From: Algoriphagus sediminis
GTDB taxonomy: Bacteria; Bacteroidota; Bacteroidia; Cytophagales; Cyclobacteriaceae
Length of the DNA stretch: 64,000 bases
NCBI RefSeq assembly: GCF_030403435.1
Contig: NZ_JAUEPH010000001.1
Span: forward strand, 1 to 64,000
Direction of reading: 5' to 3'
The translations under genes were made by a program, and so were the position numbers. The notes under the pieces are model-generated. The model saw only the letters and a list, made by a program, of their open reading frames with translations. It was not told the origin of the DNA and did no database searches. Shown in pieces: positions 34,155-43,973 of this stretch. Numbering within the stretch: the stretch's first letter is position 1; the number at the start of each line of letters is the position of its first letter.

Positions 34155-34985
34155 TTAAGTCAGGGCTTTAATTTTTTCTTCCCGGATACTTTCTATAGCA
34201 TTTCTTAAAAAGTTCGGAATCAGAATTTCATTAGTCTTATAAACTTTGCTCTCATCTACCAGATGCTCTAGCATGGTTCTGAATTTCCTTTTTCCTTTGG
34301 CGGCTATAATTTTTTCACGTACCTCCGGCTTTTTCAAATGAGCTAAAAAGCTTTCAGGGTCAGCTTCTGGGTGAAACTGAGTACCTACCATTTCATCTGA
34401 GAATCGGATGGCCATAATTGCTCTTTCATATTGGACATGATCCCTGATTTTTTCCAATGAAATAATTTTGGCACCCAGAAGCTTGAACTTCTTTTTATTC
34501 GGTTTCAAAACCTGAAAATCCCTACTATCAACTGCCCAAAATGGGTTGTCAAGACCCATTAACAACGGGTCATCCATTCCTTCTAGCGTCTTATGGACAG
34601 ACATCACCCCGAATGAGGTAGATTTCCTCTTGGATATCTCTCCCAGACCAAAATGCTTGCAAGCCATCTGGAAGGAATGACAAATAAAAAGAATATGTTT
34701 TTTCTCGTGGTGATTCTGGTTCCAAATCCATATTTGATCCAGAAAATCAAAAAATTTCAGGTCCCAGTGATTATCTCCTTCCAATGGATTTCCTGGCCCA
34801 CCGGTTGAAATAAAAAGGTCATACTCCCTGATTTCGGGTATTTCAGCTTTTCCCCGAACATCAAAAATCTTGAATTCAAGATCACTTTCGAATCGATTGA
34901 CAATTTCAATGATACAACGCATGCCTTGGTTAGGCTCGCCATCATACATGTCCAAAATCGCCAACTTTAATTTACTTCTATTCAC
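34155..34985 (-). CDS. Class I glutamine amidotransferase-like protein
   Basis: This 276-residue protein has F-I-S-T-G-G-P-G-N-P (oxyanion region, near residue 58), the nucleophile Cys in L-F-I-C-H-S-F-Q-M and the catalytic H-x-E in G-T-Q-F-H-P-E-A-D-P. The triad is intact, so ammonia release or gamma-glutamyl cleavage is expected. A C-terminal extension of about 55 residues after the GATase core is unusual. It lies between the GCS2-type ligase (34 bases) and the ATP-grasp-like gene (five bases). In this setting it may hydrolyse a gamma-glutamyl intermediate or supply ammonia. Confidence 0.82.
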   Translation of the reverse strand: MNRSKLKLAILDMYDGEPNQGMRCIIEIVNRFESDLEFKIFDVRGKAEIPEIREYDLFISTGGPGNPLEGDNHWDLKFFDFLDQIWIWNQNHHEKKHILFICHSFQMACKHFGLGEISKRKSTSFGVMSVHKTLEGMDDPLLMGLDNPFWAVDSRDFQVLKPNKKKFKLLGAKIISLEKIRDHVQYERAIMAIRFSDEMVGTQFHPEADPESFLAHLKKPEVREKIIAAKGKRKFRTMLEHLVDESKVYKTNEILIPNFLRNAIESIREEKIKALT

Positions 34986-35019
34986 GCTGATTTATCGAAA
35001 ATTTGATTTTTATAGAGAA

Positions 35020-36135
35020 TTAAATTCCCTTTTGAAATTTACTTGTGATATAGTCCACCACCTTAGTAAGGTCCTGAGTTTCCTCGTAAACCTTCAGTTG
35101 CTGGTCAGCTCCTGTACCGTTTTTTAAGATTTCATGTACATAATTCACCTCTTCCCGGCTACCTAATTCATCCACTACATCATCGATAAAATCTAGTAAC
35201 TCCATGATCAGGTCTTTGGTAGGTACTTCCTCTTTCTTTCCAAAATCAATCATCTGGCCATCCAAGCCATATCTAGCTGCCCGAAACTTATTTTCACGGA
35301 TCAATGCAATTCTATAAATATTGAACCCTGTATTGCTCATCATGAGCTTATATAATTTTGCCACCACTGCCTGAATTAGAGCAGTGATACAAATCGTTTC
35401 ATCTACCGTAAGGCAAACATCACAAATTCTAAATTCAATGGTACTGAAGAAGGGATGCATCCTCAAATCCCACCAGATTTTCTTTGGGTTATCAATGCAC
35501 TTAGTCTTTACGAGTGTTTCGAGATAATTATCGTAAGACTGGACAGAATCAAAGTATTCCGGAAGCCCCGTCCTCGGGAATTTTGCAAATACCTTTGCTC
35601 TAAAAGCCTTAAAACCTGTATCTCTGCCCTCCCAAAAGGGACTATTGGCTGAAAGTGCATAGATATGAGGAAGAAAGTAGCAGGCCTGATTCATTATTTG
35701 AAGAGCAGTCTGTCTATCTTCTATCCCTACATGGACATGAAGACCGAAAATCAGGTTAGATCTCGCTATATCCTTCAGCTCATTCACAATGTGATGATAT
35801 CGCTCATCATCTGTGATTTGCTGGTCCTGCCACTTAGAAAAGGGGTGGGTACCTGCTGAGCCTACTTTTAGATCCTGACGAGCAGCTAGCTCTCCGACCT
35901 GATTTCGAAGAAAGCTTACTTCCTTTCTTGCCTCGGCTACGTTCTGACAAATATTCGTACCTACCTCTACCACAGATTGATGCATTTCTGCCTTCACCTG
36001 TTCGCGAAGATGAATTTTACCTCCCTCCACGATTTTGGACATATGAGACCTTAAATCCCTTGTCTCAGGATCAATGATCTGATATTCCTCTTCTACTCCA
36101 AGAGTAAATACGGGAAGTTTCTTTTCGGATTTCAT
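35020..36135 (-). CDS. Carboxylate-amine ligase, GCS2 / YbdK family
   Basis: This 371-residue protein starts with L-G-V-E-E-E-Y-Q-I-I-D-P, the signature of glutamate-cysteine-ligase family 2 (COG2170). G-L-H-V-H-V-G-I-E near residue 131 and S-T-I-E-F-R-I-C-D-V near 227 are further family blocks. Members form gamma-glutamyl amides; some are weak glutamate-cysteine ligases, others have unknown amine acceptors. The surrounding operon with two other ligases suggests it starts or extends an amide-linked metabolite. Confidence 0.88.
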   Translation of the reverse strand: MKSEKKLPVFTLGVEEEYQIIDPETRDLRSHMSKIVEGGKIHLREQVKAEMHQSVVEVGTNICQNVAEARKEVSFLRNQVGELAARQDLKVGSAGTHPFSKWQDQQITDDERYHHIVNELKDIARSNLIFGLHVHVGIEDRQTALQIMNQACYFLPHIYALSANSPFWEGRDTGFKAFRAKVFAKFPRTGLPEYFDSVQSYDNYLETLVKTKCIDNPKKIWWDLRMHPFFSTIEFRICDVCLTVDETICITALIQAVVAKLYKLMMSNTGFNIYRIALIRENKFRAARYGLDGQMIDFGKKEEVPTKDLIMELLDFIDDVVDELGSREEVNYVHEILKNGTGADQQLKVYEETQDLTKVVDYITSKFQKGI

Positions 36136-36159
36136 GAGTCCGGTTTTGAGGTTTTAATC

Positions 36160-37116
36160 TTAAAATCTTTTCGTCTGATCTACAGCATCTCGCATAAATG
36201 TACCCCAGGTCAAGTTCATCTGTCCTGGTTTTTGAGCTTTTGCATATCGAATAGCCATTCTAGCTGCTTCTTCTACCACCCATTCAAAATTTTCCTGACC
36301 TACAGAATTCACATCGGCGTCTGGAGCAGGGTTTCCAAAGTCAATAGCATAAGGAATACCATCTCTTACTGCAAACTCAACTGTATTAAAATCATATCCT
36401 AACCCTTGACAAAGGGTTTTGGTATACTTAGTTACCGTAGAAAGTAATTTCTTTGAAGAAGGCGCTCTATCCACCACATATCTTAAATGATGAGGGTTTC
36501 TTGGCTCATATTCCATGATTCTCACGGCCTTGCCTCCCAGACAGTAAACTCGGAAATATTCGTCGAAGACAATTTCCTCCTGAAGGAGCATCACTAGCTG
36601 TCCGGTTTCTGGGTGTTTTGCAAAAAACTCCTCTTTATTTTCTAATCTGTAGACATTCTTCCATCCACCACCGGCATAAGGTTTCATATAGGCTGGGAAC
36701 CCTATGTATTCAAACATCCCATCCCAATCCAAAGGTGCTTTTAAATTTCTAAAAGACTTGGCAGTGGTATCGTCAGGATGCTCAGCTGAGGGCAAAAGAA
36801 CCGTTTTCGGTAGTGGCACACCAAGCTGATCTGCCAGAGCATTATTAAAAAACTTATCGTCAGCACTCCACCAAAATGGGTTATTGATAACGGCAGTTCC
36901 GGTAAGAGCAGCATTCTTCAAATACGCTCGATAAAAAGGAACATCCTGAGAAATCCGATCAATGATTACCGCATAATCGGAAAGTTGATTTTGAACTACC
37001 TTGTCAATTTGTACTGCTTCTGCTACAATTTTCTTTCCATCCAGCTCATTCACTCGATCGATAAAGGCCTGGGGAAAAGTATCCTCCATGCCAAAGAGTA
37101 TTCCAACTTTTTTCAT
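36160..37116 (-). CDS. ATP-grasp ligase (RimK-like)
   Basis: This 318-residue protein has Y-M-K-P-Y-A-G-G-G-W-K-N-V (about residues 142-154) as the glycine-rich ATP loop. L-L-Q-E-E-I precedes the adenine-facing strand. F-A-V-R-D-G-I-P-Y-A-I-D-F-G-N-P (near residue 251) carries the metal-binding acid and Asn. It should activate a carboxylate as acyl phosphate and couple it to an amine. It follows the esterase gene by 38 bases and precedes the GCS2-type ligase by 24. Confidence 0.82.
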   Translation of the reverse strand: MKKVGILFGMEDTFPQAFIDRVNELDGKKIVAEAVQIDKVVQNQLSDYAVIIDRISQDVPFYRAYLKNAALTGTAVINNPFWWSADDKFFNNALADQLGVPLPKTVLLPSAEHPDDTTAKSFRNLKAPLDWDGMFEYIGFPAYMKPYAGGGWKNVYRLENKEEFFAKHPETGQLVMLLQEEIVFDEYFRVYCLGGKAVRIMEYEPRNPHHLRYVVDRAPSSKKLLSTVTKYTKTLCQGLGYDFNTVEFAVRDGIPYAIDFGNPAPDADVNSVGQENFEWVVEEAARMAIRYAKAQKPGQMNLTWGTFMRDAVDQTKRF

Positions 37117-37154
37117 AGTCTGCTAATATAAAACGTTCGTATTCTTTATGCTGA

Positions 37155-37868
37155 TTAATTGAACTTAATTCTTGACAAATAATGTGGAAACATCTCCATC
37201 CACAAAGGCCAGTCATGTTCCTGATCCTGCCTCACATCTAACCAGTGAGGTAATCCTTTCTTTTTAAGTACTTCATGCATTTTAAGATTTGCATCAAAGC
37301 AAATATCCCAATTTGATGTACCAAGCACTATATCCATGTTCCAAAGTTCATGGTCCTGGAGATTTGGAAGAAATTCTAAAGGATTATTATAGTAAATATC
37401 ATCATGATTATACCCATCCATAAAATTCCTGATGTCAAAGGCCCCTGACATACTGAACATGTGACTCACGTAACCAGGATGTCTGAATGCGAAGTTAGCG
37501 GCATGATAGCCGCCAAAGCTTCCTCCTGCCACGACCACTTTTGCTACAGCAGTGTCTAATCGTACTCGCTCCACGATTTCATGACAAATCATTTTGTCAT
37601 AAGCCACATGATTCTGAATGCGATCATGAGGATGGATATTTTTATTGTAAAAGCTTTGAGCATCATTGCTCTCCGGACAGTAGATCCTAACCAGTCCTTG
37701 CTCTATGAACCAACTGGCAGAACCAATAAGCCCCATATCTCTATTTTCGTGAAATGATCCCTGAGAAGTAGGAAAAACGATAACTGGATATCCTGCGTGT
37801 CCAAAAGCAAGCATTTGAACATCTCTTTGAAGATGTGGTGAAAACCACTTAAAATACTCCTCTTTCAT
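37155..37868 (-). CDS. Esterase D-like alpha/beta hydrolase of the amidoligase operon
   Basis: This 237-residue protein has no signal peptide and is presumably cytoplasmic. V-I-V-F-P-T-S-Q-G (oxyanion region) lies near residue 30, V-V-A-G-G-S-F-G-G-Y-H gives the nucleophile Ser near residue 115, and Q-E-H-D-W-P-L-W carries the His near the end. It is the first gene of the five-gene operon, after a 97-base gap from the membrane-protein gene upstream. It may release or trim the product of the ligases. That is inferred only from co-location. Confidence 0.8.
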   Translation of the reverse strand: MKEEYFKWFSPHLQRDVQMLAFGHAGYPVIVFPTSQGSFHENRDMGLIGSASWFIEQGLVRIYCPESNDAQSFYNKNIHPHDRIQNHVAYDKMICHEIVERVRLDTAVAKVVVAGGSFGGYHAANFAFRHPGYVSHMFSMSGAFDIRNFMDGYNHDDIYYNNPLEFLPNLQDHELWNMDIVLGTSNWDICFDANLKMHEVLKKKGLPHWLDVRQDQEHDWPLWMEMFPHYLSRIKFN

Positions 37869-37965
37869 GTGTTTTTAAGATCGGCTAAATCCGTGAATAT
37901 GAATAAGTTTGCAAAGGTCTACTTTTCTGAAGACTTTGCAATACCAGATAGAAAAATACTAAGAT

Positions 37966-38463
37966 TTAGCTTGCTTTCAACTGCTTTGAGAAAACTCTTC
38001 GGACCAGACCGATAATTATCAGTCCAAACATACTTACCACCATGATCCACTTTAGGGAAGTGAATAGTGAGGTCAAATACCCTAAAAACTCTGAAATTTC
38101 CGGAAAGGTCTGGATATGATAAAGCATCAAAAGATTTTCGAATAAGTCTGCAAATGCTACCCCAATTGTGAGGTAATAAAGCTGAGAGCCAGACCAGAGG
38201 TTTTTTAGGATACGACAAAACAAATAGGTGTAAACTAGAATGTAGGGCATATCCAGGTAAATAATTCCCTTCCAATACTGTTCCCTACCGGACTCTCCCA
38301 TCTTCGATAGGGAATCAAATAGAATTTCGGGAGTGTACAGGAACCTTAGGTCCAAGACCAAATCAGCAGGCATTGTTCTAGTGAGCAAAATATTGAAGAG
38401 AATAAAGAGTAAAACCAGAACCCAAACGAACCCCTTCCCATTAAAAAAATCAATTCGGTACAT
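37966..38463 (-). CDS. Four-helix membrane protein, function unknown
   Basis: This 165-residue protein is strongly hydrophobic, with four to five predicted membrane segments: residues 13-29, about 75-92, 95-113, 122-140 and 140-155. Polar loops carry D and E, and the C-terminus is basic (RRVFSKQLKAS). I do not recognise the family. The gene is preceded by a 126-base AT-rich gap and lies 97 bases before the esterase of the amidoligase operon. Membership of that operon is possible but not shown. Confidence 0.6.
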   Translation of the reverse strand: MYRIDFFNGKGFVWVLVLLFILFNILLTRTMPADLVLDLRFLYTPEILFDSLSKMGESGREQYWKGIIYLDMPYILVYTYLFCRILKNLWSGSQLYYLTIGVAFADLFENLLMLYHIQTFPEISEFLGYLTSLFTSLKWIMVVSMFGLIIIGLVRRVFSKQLKAS

Positions 38464-38589
38464 AATAAAAATAATGTAAGACCATGATTAAACTACGACA
38501 AATCAAGGACTTCGTTGTACAAAACAAGGGTAAAAATCAAAAAAATAGATATAAAAAGCAATTTTTAAAATATTTTGATTTAATAAAAG

Positions 38590-39108
38590 TTAGGTTTCAT
38601 CCTGAAACCACTTCGCGTATTTGGGATAATTTTCAGCTGTTCTCTGAATAACCGCCTTCATGTCATCTCCAATTTCCTTCACTTCCTTTGCGGGCATGCC
38701 TGCAAAAATTTTACCTGCTCGGACACGCGTATTTGCCAGGACCACTGCACCCGCAGCTACTATAGAACCTGATTCAATCACCGCCCCATCCATCACAATT
38801 GCCCCCATACCTATTAAAACATCATCATGAATGGTACATCCATGTACTATTGCATTATGAGCAATGGAAACACGCTTACCTATGTAAGTCCCTGCCTTTT
38901 GATAGGTACAATGAATCACTGCACCATCCTGAATATTACTGTCATCCCCTATTCTTATTTCATGGACATCACCTCTTACCACGGCATTGAACCAAACCGT
39001 ACAATTATTACCCATCTCTACGTCTCCCACGATGGTGGCATTTTCAGCAAACCAGCAGTTATTACCATACTTAGGACTCTTACCACGAACTTCTTTAATT
39101 AGTGCCAT
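38590..39108 (-). CDS. Gamma-carbonic-anhydrase family protein (left-handed beta-helix)
   Basis: This 172-residue protein starts at the ATG at 39108; a TTG three codons upstream is less likely. Hexapeptide repeats run through the first 130 residues. The zinc-ligand histidines of the family are present in G-A-V-I-H-C and S-I-A-H-N-A-I-V-H-G. The protein is of the YrdA/PaaY type. These trimers bind metal, but many have no measurable carbonic anhydrase activity, so the reaction is uncertain. Confidence 0.88.
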   Translation of the reverse strand: MALIKEVRGKSPKYGNNCWFAENATIVGDVEMGNNCTVWFNAVVRGDVHEIRIGDDSNIQDGAVIHCTYQKAGTYIGKRVSIAHNAIVHGCTIHDDVLIGMGAIVMDGAVIESGSIVAAGAVVLANTRVRAGKIFAGMPAKEVKEIGDDMKAVIQRTAENYPKYAKWFQDET

Positions 39109-39220
39109 AGGGATCAAATTGATTAGATTATAAATGTGATATTTTTTTTCAAAACATGAACTTTTTCAAATTTTATTAGTTTCCATGTCTATACATCAAA
39201 CTAGAAAAAAAATCAACATT

Positions 39221-39946
39221 ATGAAAGTATTAAAGCAATCAGGACTTTTCGTAGCAGCAGCTATGCTAGTTTTTGCCTGTGGACAGTCCACTGAATCAAC
39301 CGTAGAAACTTCTGAAGCTCAAGAGGTAGCAGAAGCAGAGGGACAGACCCTTACTATAGATAAAGATGCTACTACCATTGCCTGGAGAGGTTACAAACCT
39401 ACTGGTCAGCATTATGGTAAAATACCAGCGACAGAAGGATCTATCGCAGTACAAGGGTCTGACATCACGGGAGGTACATTTACCTTCGATATTACAGGCT
39501 TGAAGATTGAAGACCTTGAAGAAGGATCTGAAAATTATGGAAAGCTTTGGGGGCACTTACAGTCTGATGACTTCTTTGATGCCGCTAATCACCCAACTGC
39601 TACTTTTGAGATCACCGGGGTAGAACCTTTCGCGGCTGGTGATATGGTAGAGGATATGGAGCAGTTTGAAACTGACAACACCCCATTAGCTTCTTCTGAA
39701 CTTTCACCAGAAGCACCTACTCATTGGATCAGTGGAAATTTAACTATGAGAGGAACTACTAAAAACATTAAGTTTCCAGCAGCAGTCTCTATGTCAAACG
39801 GAGCAGTGATGGCAAAAGCCGGATTCAACATTGACAGAACTGATTGGGGCTTGTCTTACGGTGATGAGTCCACCGCTGTTGACAAAGCAAAAGACCAGTT
39901 CATATACAACACAGTGTCTGTAGAATTGGACTTCAAAGCACTTTAA
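39221..39946 (+). CDS. YceI-family lipoprotein
   Basis: This 241-residue protein starts from the ATG at 39221, chosen because it gives a lipoprotein signal (A-M-L-V-F-A-C, Cys20); an upstream start adds only a hydrophilic stretch. A low-complexity acidic linker is followed by the YceI lipocalin-like domain: I-A-W-R-G-Y-K, G-G-T-F-T-F-D-I, H-L-Q-S-D-D-F-F-D-A, P-T-A-T-F-E-I. The family binds polyisoprenoid-type lipids. The mature protein is expected to be anchored in the outer membrane. A terminator follows closely. Confidence 0.9.
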   Translation: MKVLKQSGLFVAAAMLVFACGQSTESTVETSEAQEVAEAEGQTLTIDKDATTIAWRGYKPTGQHYGKIPATEGSIAVQGSDITGGTFTFDITGLKIEDLEEGSENYGKLWGHLQSDDFFDAANHPTATFEITGVEPFAAGDMVEDMEQFETDNTPLASSELSPEAPTHWISGNLTMRGTTKNIKFPAAVSMSNGAVMAKAGFNIDRTDWGLSYGDESTAVDKAKDQFIYNTVSVELDFKAL

Positions 39947-39972
39947 TAAACACTACCCACAATGAATTAAAG

Positions 39973-40000
39973 GCGATGAGATTTCTCATCGCTTTTTTTT
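39973..40000 (+). terminator. Rho-independent terminator after the YceI gene
   Basis: GCGATGAG (39973-39980) and CTCATCGC (39985-39992) form a perfect 8-bp stem with loop ATTT. A run of nine Ts follows. Confidence 0.92.
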
Positions 40001-40045
40001 TGCCCTTGGCTCATTTTAACTTATACTACTATTTCAAATAACAGC

Positions 40046-41143
40046 TTGAATCAGGATCTGAGGAAAATCATTCACGTGGACATGGATGCGTTTTATGCAT
40101 CTGTAGAACAACTTGACCATCCGGAATGGAGGGATAAGCCTTTGGTGGTAGGTGGCAATGCTGAAAGAGGTGTAATTGCTGCGGCTAGTTATGAGGCTCG
40201 GAAGTATGGGGTAAGGTCTGCGATGTCTTCTATTTTGGCAGCAAAGAAATGTCCAAATCTAATCTTTGCGAAAGCACGTTTTGATCGCTACAAGGAAATC
40301 AGTTTAGAAATAAGGGAGATCTTTTACGAGTTTACAGACTTAGTAGAGCCTCTATCTCTAGATGAAGCATTTCTGGATGTGACCGAAAACAAGAAAGGTT
40401 TTAAGTCTGCTATCTATATCGCAAGAAAAATTCGAGAAGACATTAAAGAGAGAACCGGCCTAAATGCATCCGCCGGTGTTTCTTACAACAAATTCCTGGC
40501 AAAAACTGCCTCAGATCTCAATAAACCGAATGGTCAGGCGGTGATCCTTCCAGAGCATGCAGAAGAATTTCTGGAAAGACTTCCAATCGAAAAGTTCTTT
40601 GGAATCGGTAAAGTGACTGCCGAGAAAATGCATTCATTTGGAATTCATTCTGGAGCTGATTTAAAACAATTTTCCTTGCAATTTTTAACCTCCAAATTCG
40701 GTAAATCAGGTCTCCATTATTTCAATATTGTCAGAGGAGTTCATCTGTCAGAAGTGCAACCAAACCGAATAAGAAAATCTGTTAGTGCTGAAAACACCTT
40801 CGCCAAGGACATCTTTGAATCCGAGGAAATAAATAAAGCAATGTCAAAAATTTTAGATGAGCTAATCCGGAGATTAAAAAAGAGCGGAATAAATGGCCGT
40901 ACCATTTCCATTAAAATCAAATATTCAGATTACACTATTCAAACTAGGAGCCGGACGATAGACCAGTACCCAGATTTTCAAACTTTAAGGAATATAAGTT
41001 TCGACTTACTTAATCAGGAGCCTTTAAAAATGCCTGTCAGATTGCTTGGAGCGGGTGTTTCGAATTTGAATTTGACAGAAGAGAGAATTCACTTTGGAAA
41101 GCAGTTAGATTTACCATTTAGAGGAAACAAAGAGGACAAATAA
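40046..41143 (+). CDS. dinB: DNA polymerase IV (Y-family)
   Basis: This 365-residue protein starts at a TTG (40046). The first in-frame ATG (codon 13) would remove the catalytic Asp of I-H-V-D-M-D-A-F-Y-A, so an upstream start is required, and no ATG exists there. S-L-D-E-A-F-L-D near residue 112 supplies the other acidic pair. Y-N-K-F-L-A-K and the little-finger region complete the family pattern. The C-terminus Q-L-D-L-P-F resembles the clamp-binding motif Q-x-x-L-x-x-F. The enzyme performs error-prone translesion synthesis. Confidence 0.94.
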   Translation: MNQDLRKIIHVDMDAFYASVEQLDHPEWRDKPLVVGGNAERGVIAAASYEARKYGVRSAMSSILAAKKCPNLIFAKARFDRYKEISLEIREIFYEFTDLVEPLSLDEAFLDVTENKKGFKSAIYIARKIREDIKERTGLNASAGVSYNKFLAKTASDLNKPNGQAVILPEHAEEFLERLPIEKFFGIGKVTAEKMHSFGIHSGADLKQFSLQFLTSKFGKSGLHYFNIVRGVHLSEVQPNRIRKSVSAENTFAKDIFESEEINKAMSKILDELIRRLKKSGINGRTISIKIKYSDYTIQTRSRTIDQYPDFQTLRNISFDLLNQEPLKMPVRLLGAGVSNLNLTEERIHFGKQLDLPFRGNKEDK

Positions 41144-41208
41144 TCAAACTCAAGCCTGCCATTTTGTCGGTATTTTATTAATTTCGCAACCGCAATGAAC
41201 CAAGGAGA

Positions 41209-42684
41209 ATGGAAAACTTAATCAAGGACATAGATATAATTACCGCTGAGGAGGCACAAGCTTGTGATTTCAAGACCACAGAGGATGAATCTACCGGCAA
41301 AAGCAAAAAACTTTACATAGAGAGTTACGGCTGCCAAATGAATTTTTCTGATTCAGAGATAGTAGCCTCCATTATGAAGGAAAACGGTTTTGATACTACC
41401 TCAAGTTTTGAGGAGGCTGATGTGATTTTCCTAAATACCTGTTCGATACGAGACAAAGCTGAGCAAACTGTGCGCAAAAGGTTGAGTCAGTTTAATGCCT
41501 TGAAAAATACCAAACCGGAAATGACTGTCGGTGTCTTGGGTTGTATGGCCGAAAGGCTGAAGGATAAGCTTCTAGAGGAAGAAAAAATCGTGGATGTGGT
41601 AGTAGGGCCTGATGCTTATCGTGACCTTCCAAACCTTGTAAGTCAGGCAGAAGAAGGAAGCAAAGGCGTAAATACTTTTCTCTCCAGAGAGGAGACCTAT
41701 GCGGATATCGCCCCAGTAAGATTAAACTCCAACGGGGTAACCGCCTTTATCTCCATCATGAGAGGCTGTGATAATATGTGTTCCTTTTGCGTAGTCCCCT
41801 TCACTCGTGGAAGAGAGAGGAGCAGAGACCCATATTCTATTGTTAATGAAGCAAGAGAGCTTTTCCAGAAAGGGTACAGAGAAGTTACTCTTCTAGGTCA
41901 GAATGTAGATAGTTACAAGTGGTCTCCTGAAGAAAATAATAAAGCCAGGTTGAACCGGAAAGATGAAGTTTCGGAAGTTTATAATTTCGCCAACCTTCTG
42001 GAAATGGTTGCCAAGGTTGACCCAAAGCTAAGAGTTCGCTTCTCCACTTCCCATCCCAAAGATATTACAGATGAAGTTCTTTACACCATGAAGAAATATG
42101 ATAATATCTGTAAATACATTCACCTTCCGGTTCAAAGCGGAAATTCAAGAGTTCTGAAACTGATGAATCGTACATATGATCGTGAATGGTATCTAGAAAG
42201 AATTAGCAAAATCCGAGAAATCCTCGGTGATTCTTGCGGAATATCATCCGATATGATCGCAGGATTCTGCACTGAGACCGAAGAAGAGCACAAGGAAACA
42301 CTCACGATGATGGATATCGTGAAATATGATTTTTCTTACATGTTTTTTTACTCTGAAAGACCAGGAACCTTGGCCGCAAAAAAATATGAAGACGACATTC
42401 CGCTGGACATTAAAAAACGACGGCTTTCAGAGATTATCGCAAAGCAAAACGAGCATTCATTAGAAAGAAACAAACTCGACGTAGGAACAGAGCAGGTAAT
42501 ACTCATCGAAGGTACTTCAAAGAGGTCTGATGAACAGTTCAAAGGAAGAACTTCTGCAAATAAAATGGTGATCATACCAAAAGGTGATTTTGACAAGGGT
42601 GATTATGTTAAAGTGAAAATCACTGATTGTACAGCAGCAACCCTATTTGGGGATATCCTGGAAATAAATCCTTCTCAAATATGA
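41209..42684 (+). CDS. miaB: tRNA-2-methylthio-N6-dimethylallyladenosine synthase
   Basis: This 491-residue radical-SAM methylthiotransferase has N-terminal cluster cysteines C42, C78 and C112. The radical-SAM motif C-D-N-M-C-S-F-C supplies C187, C191 and C194. A C-terminal TRAM domain lies after about residue 425. It adds the 2-methylthio group to i6A37 in tRNAs reading U-starting codons; miaA, which makes the substrate, is also in this window (60362-61318). Its TGA overlaps the ATG of the sigma54 activator gene. Confidence 0.95.
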   Translation: MENLIKDIDIITAEEAQACDFKTTEDESTGKSKKLYIESYGCQMNFSDSEIVASIMKENGFDTTSSFEEADVIFLNTCSIRDKAEQTVRKRLSQFNALKNTKPEMTVGVLGCMAERLKDKLLEEEKIVDVVVGPDAYRDLPNLVSQAEEGSKGVNTFLSREETYADIAPVRLNSNGVTAFISIMRGCDNMCSFCVVPFTRGRERSRDPYSIVNEARELFQKGYREVTLLGQNVDSYKWSPEENNKARLNRKDEVSEVYNFANLLEMVAKVDPKLRVRFSTSHPKDITDEVLYTMKKYDNICKYIHLPVQSGNSRVLKLMNRTYDREWYLERISKIREILGDSCGISSDMIAGFCTETEEEHKETLTMMDIVKYDFSYMFFYSERPGTLAAKKYEDDIPLDIKKRRLSEIIAKQNEHSLERNKLDVGTEQVILIEGTSKRSDEQFKGRTSANKMVIIPKGDFDKGDYVKVKITDCTAATLFGDILEINPSQI

Positions 42685-43973
42685 TCACTGCTTCAGAGAT
42701 TCAAAGTGTAAAGCAACGCTACGGGATTATAGGAAACAGTCCACTACTCAATCATGCGATTGAGGTGGCCATTCAGGCTGCTCCAACCGATATGACGGTT
42801 TTGATCACTGGTGAAAGTGGGTCAGGAAAAGAAAGTTTTTCGAAAATCATCCATTCTCTTAGTCTGAGAAAGCATGGTAAGTTCATCGCCATAAACTGTG
42901 GCGCTATACCCGAAGGAACCATAGATTCGGAGCTTTTTGGTCATGAAAAAGGTTCTTTTACCGGAGCTCATGAAGCAAGAAAAGGATACTTCGAAGTGAC
43001 TGATGGGGGGTCTATTTTTTTGGATGAAATTGGTGAGATGCCCTTAGGGACTCAGTCCCGTCTTCTCCGGGTATTGGAAAATGGTGAATTCATCAAAGTT
43101 GGATCATCTAAAGTCCTCAAAACTGATGTTCGGGTTATCACAGCCACTAATGTCAATTTGATCAAGGCAGTAGAAAAAGGGAAATTTAGAGAAGACCTCT
43201 ACTATCGTCTCAACACGGTTCCCATTTTTGTACCCCCACTAAGAGAACGAGGAGAGGACATCGTTCTCCTTTTCCGAAAGTTTACTTCGGATTTTTCTGA
43301 AAAGTATAAGGTAAAGCCCATTTCACTAGATCCTGATGCCCAGAAGCTACTGATCAATTATGGTTTCCCGGGAAACATCCGTCAGCTGAAGAATATTGCA
43401 GAGCAGATATCCTTGTTAGAGCAAAATCGGGAGGTGGATGCTGCTACGCTATCTAAGTATCTTCCAGCAGACCGATCAAATTTGCCTATGGCCCTCACGG
43501 GCAAAACAGGCTCATCAGAATCTTCCAATTTTTCTGAAAGAGATTTACTTTACAAAGTCCTTTTCGATATGAAAAAGGATATGAATGAATTAAAGAAACT
43601 GGTATTGGAGACTTATCAAAGTGGAGAATTAAGTCAAAATATCATGAATAAGCACCAGGATCTTTTTGAGGATTTGGATAATGCCAGCCTATCTGTTAAA
43701 TCAGACTCATCGGTTCCGAACCTACAAATGCCTCTGGTAATTGAGCAGAAGAAATCCTCTCATCAGGATGATTCGAACTACCAAGATGAATCTATTGAGG
43801 ATATCGTCCACGAGGAGGATGATAATTCCTTATCCCTTGAGAAAAAGGAAAAAGAAATGATTTTGAAGGCATTGCTGAAGCATAATAATAAAAGAAAGTA
43901 TGCTGCCCAGGATTTAGGTATATCCGAAAGGACACTTTATCGTAAAATCAAGCAATATGAGATCGATCAGTAA
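42681..43973 (+). CDS. Sigma54-dependent transcriptional activator without a receiver domain
   Basis: This 430-residue protein starts at the ATG at 42681, overlapping the miaB stop by four bases. The AAA+ domain begins almost at once. Walker A is G-E-S-G-S-G-K-E, the sigma54-contact loop is G-S-F-T-G-A (GAFTGA variant), and Walker B is I-F-L-D-E-I. A linker of about 120 residues, rich in S, D and E, ends in a Fis-type HTH ([19 protein letters not shown]). With no N-terminal sensory domain it may be constitutively competent or controlled by a partner. The same gene order (miaB, activator, lptE, TPR-like, secG) is common in Bacteroidota. Confidence 0.92.
   Translation: MITASEIQSVKQRYGIIGNSPLLNHAIEVAIQAAPTDMTVLITGESGSGKESFSKIIHSLSLRKHGKFIAINCGAIPEGTIDSELFGHEKGSFTGAHEARKGYFEVTDGGSIFLDEIGEMPLGTQSRLLRVLENGEFIKVGSSKVLKTDVRVITATNVNLIKAVEKGKFREDLYYRLNTVPIFVPPLRERGEDIVLLFRKFTSDFSEKYKVKPISLDPDAQKLLINYGFPGNIRQLKNIAEQISLLEQNREVDAATLSKYLPADRSNLPMALTGKTGSSESSNFSERDLLYKVLFDMKKDMNELKKLVLETYQSGELSQNIMNKHQDLFEDLDNASLSVKSDSSVPNLQMPLVIEQKKSSHQDDSNYQDESIEDIVHEEDDNSLSLEKKEKEMILKALLKHNNKRKYAAQDLGISERTLYRKIKQYEIDQ

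Noticed and set aside
37919..38275. 118-codon minus-strand frame
   Set aside because: It overlaps the 165-residue membrane-protein gene in another frame and has an unstructured composition.
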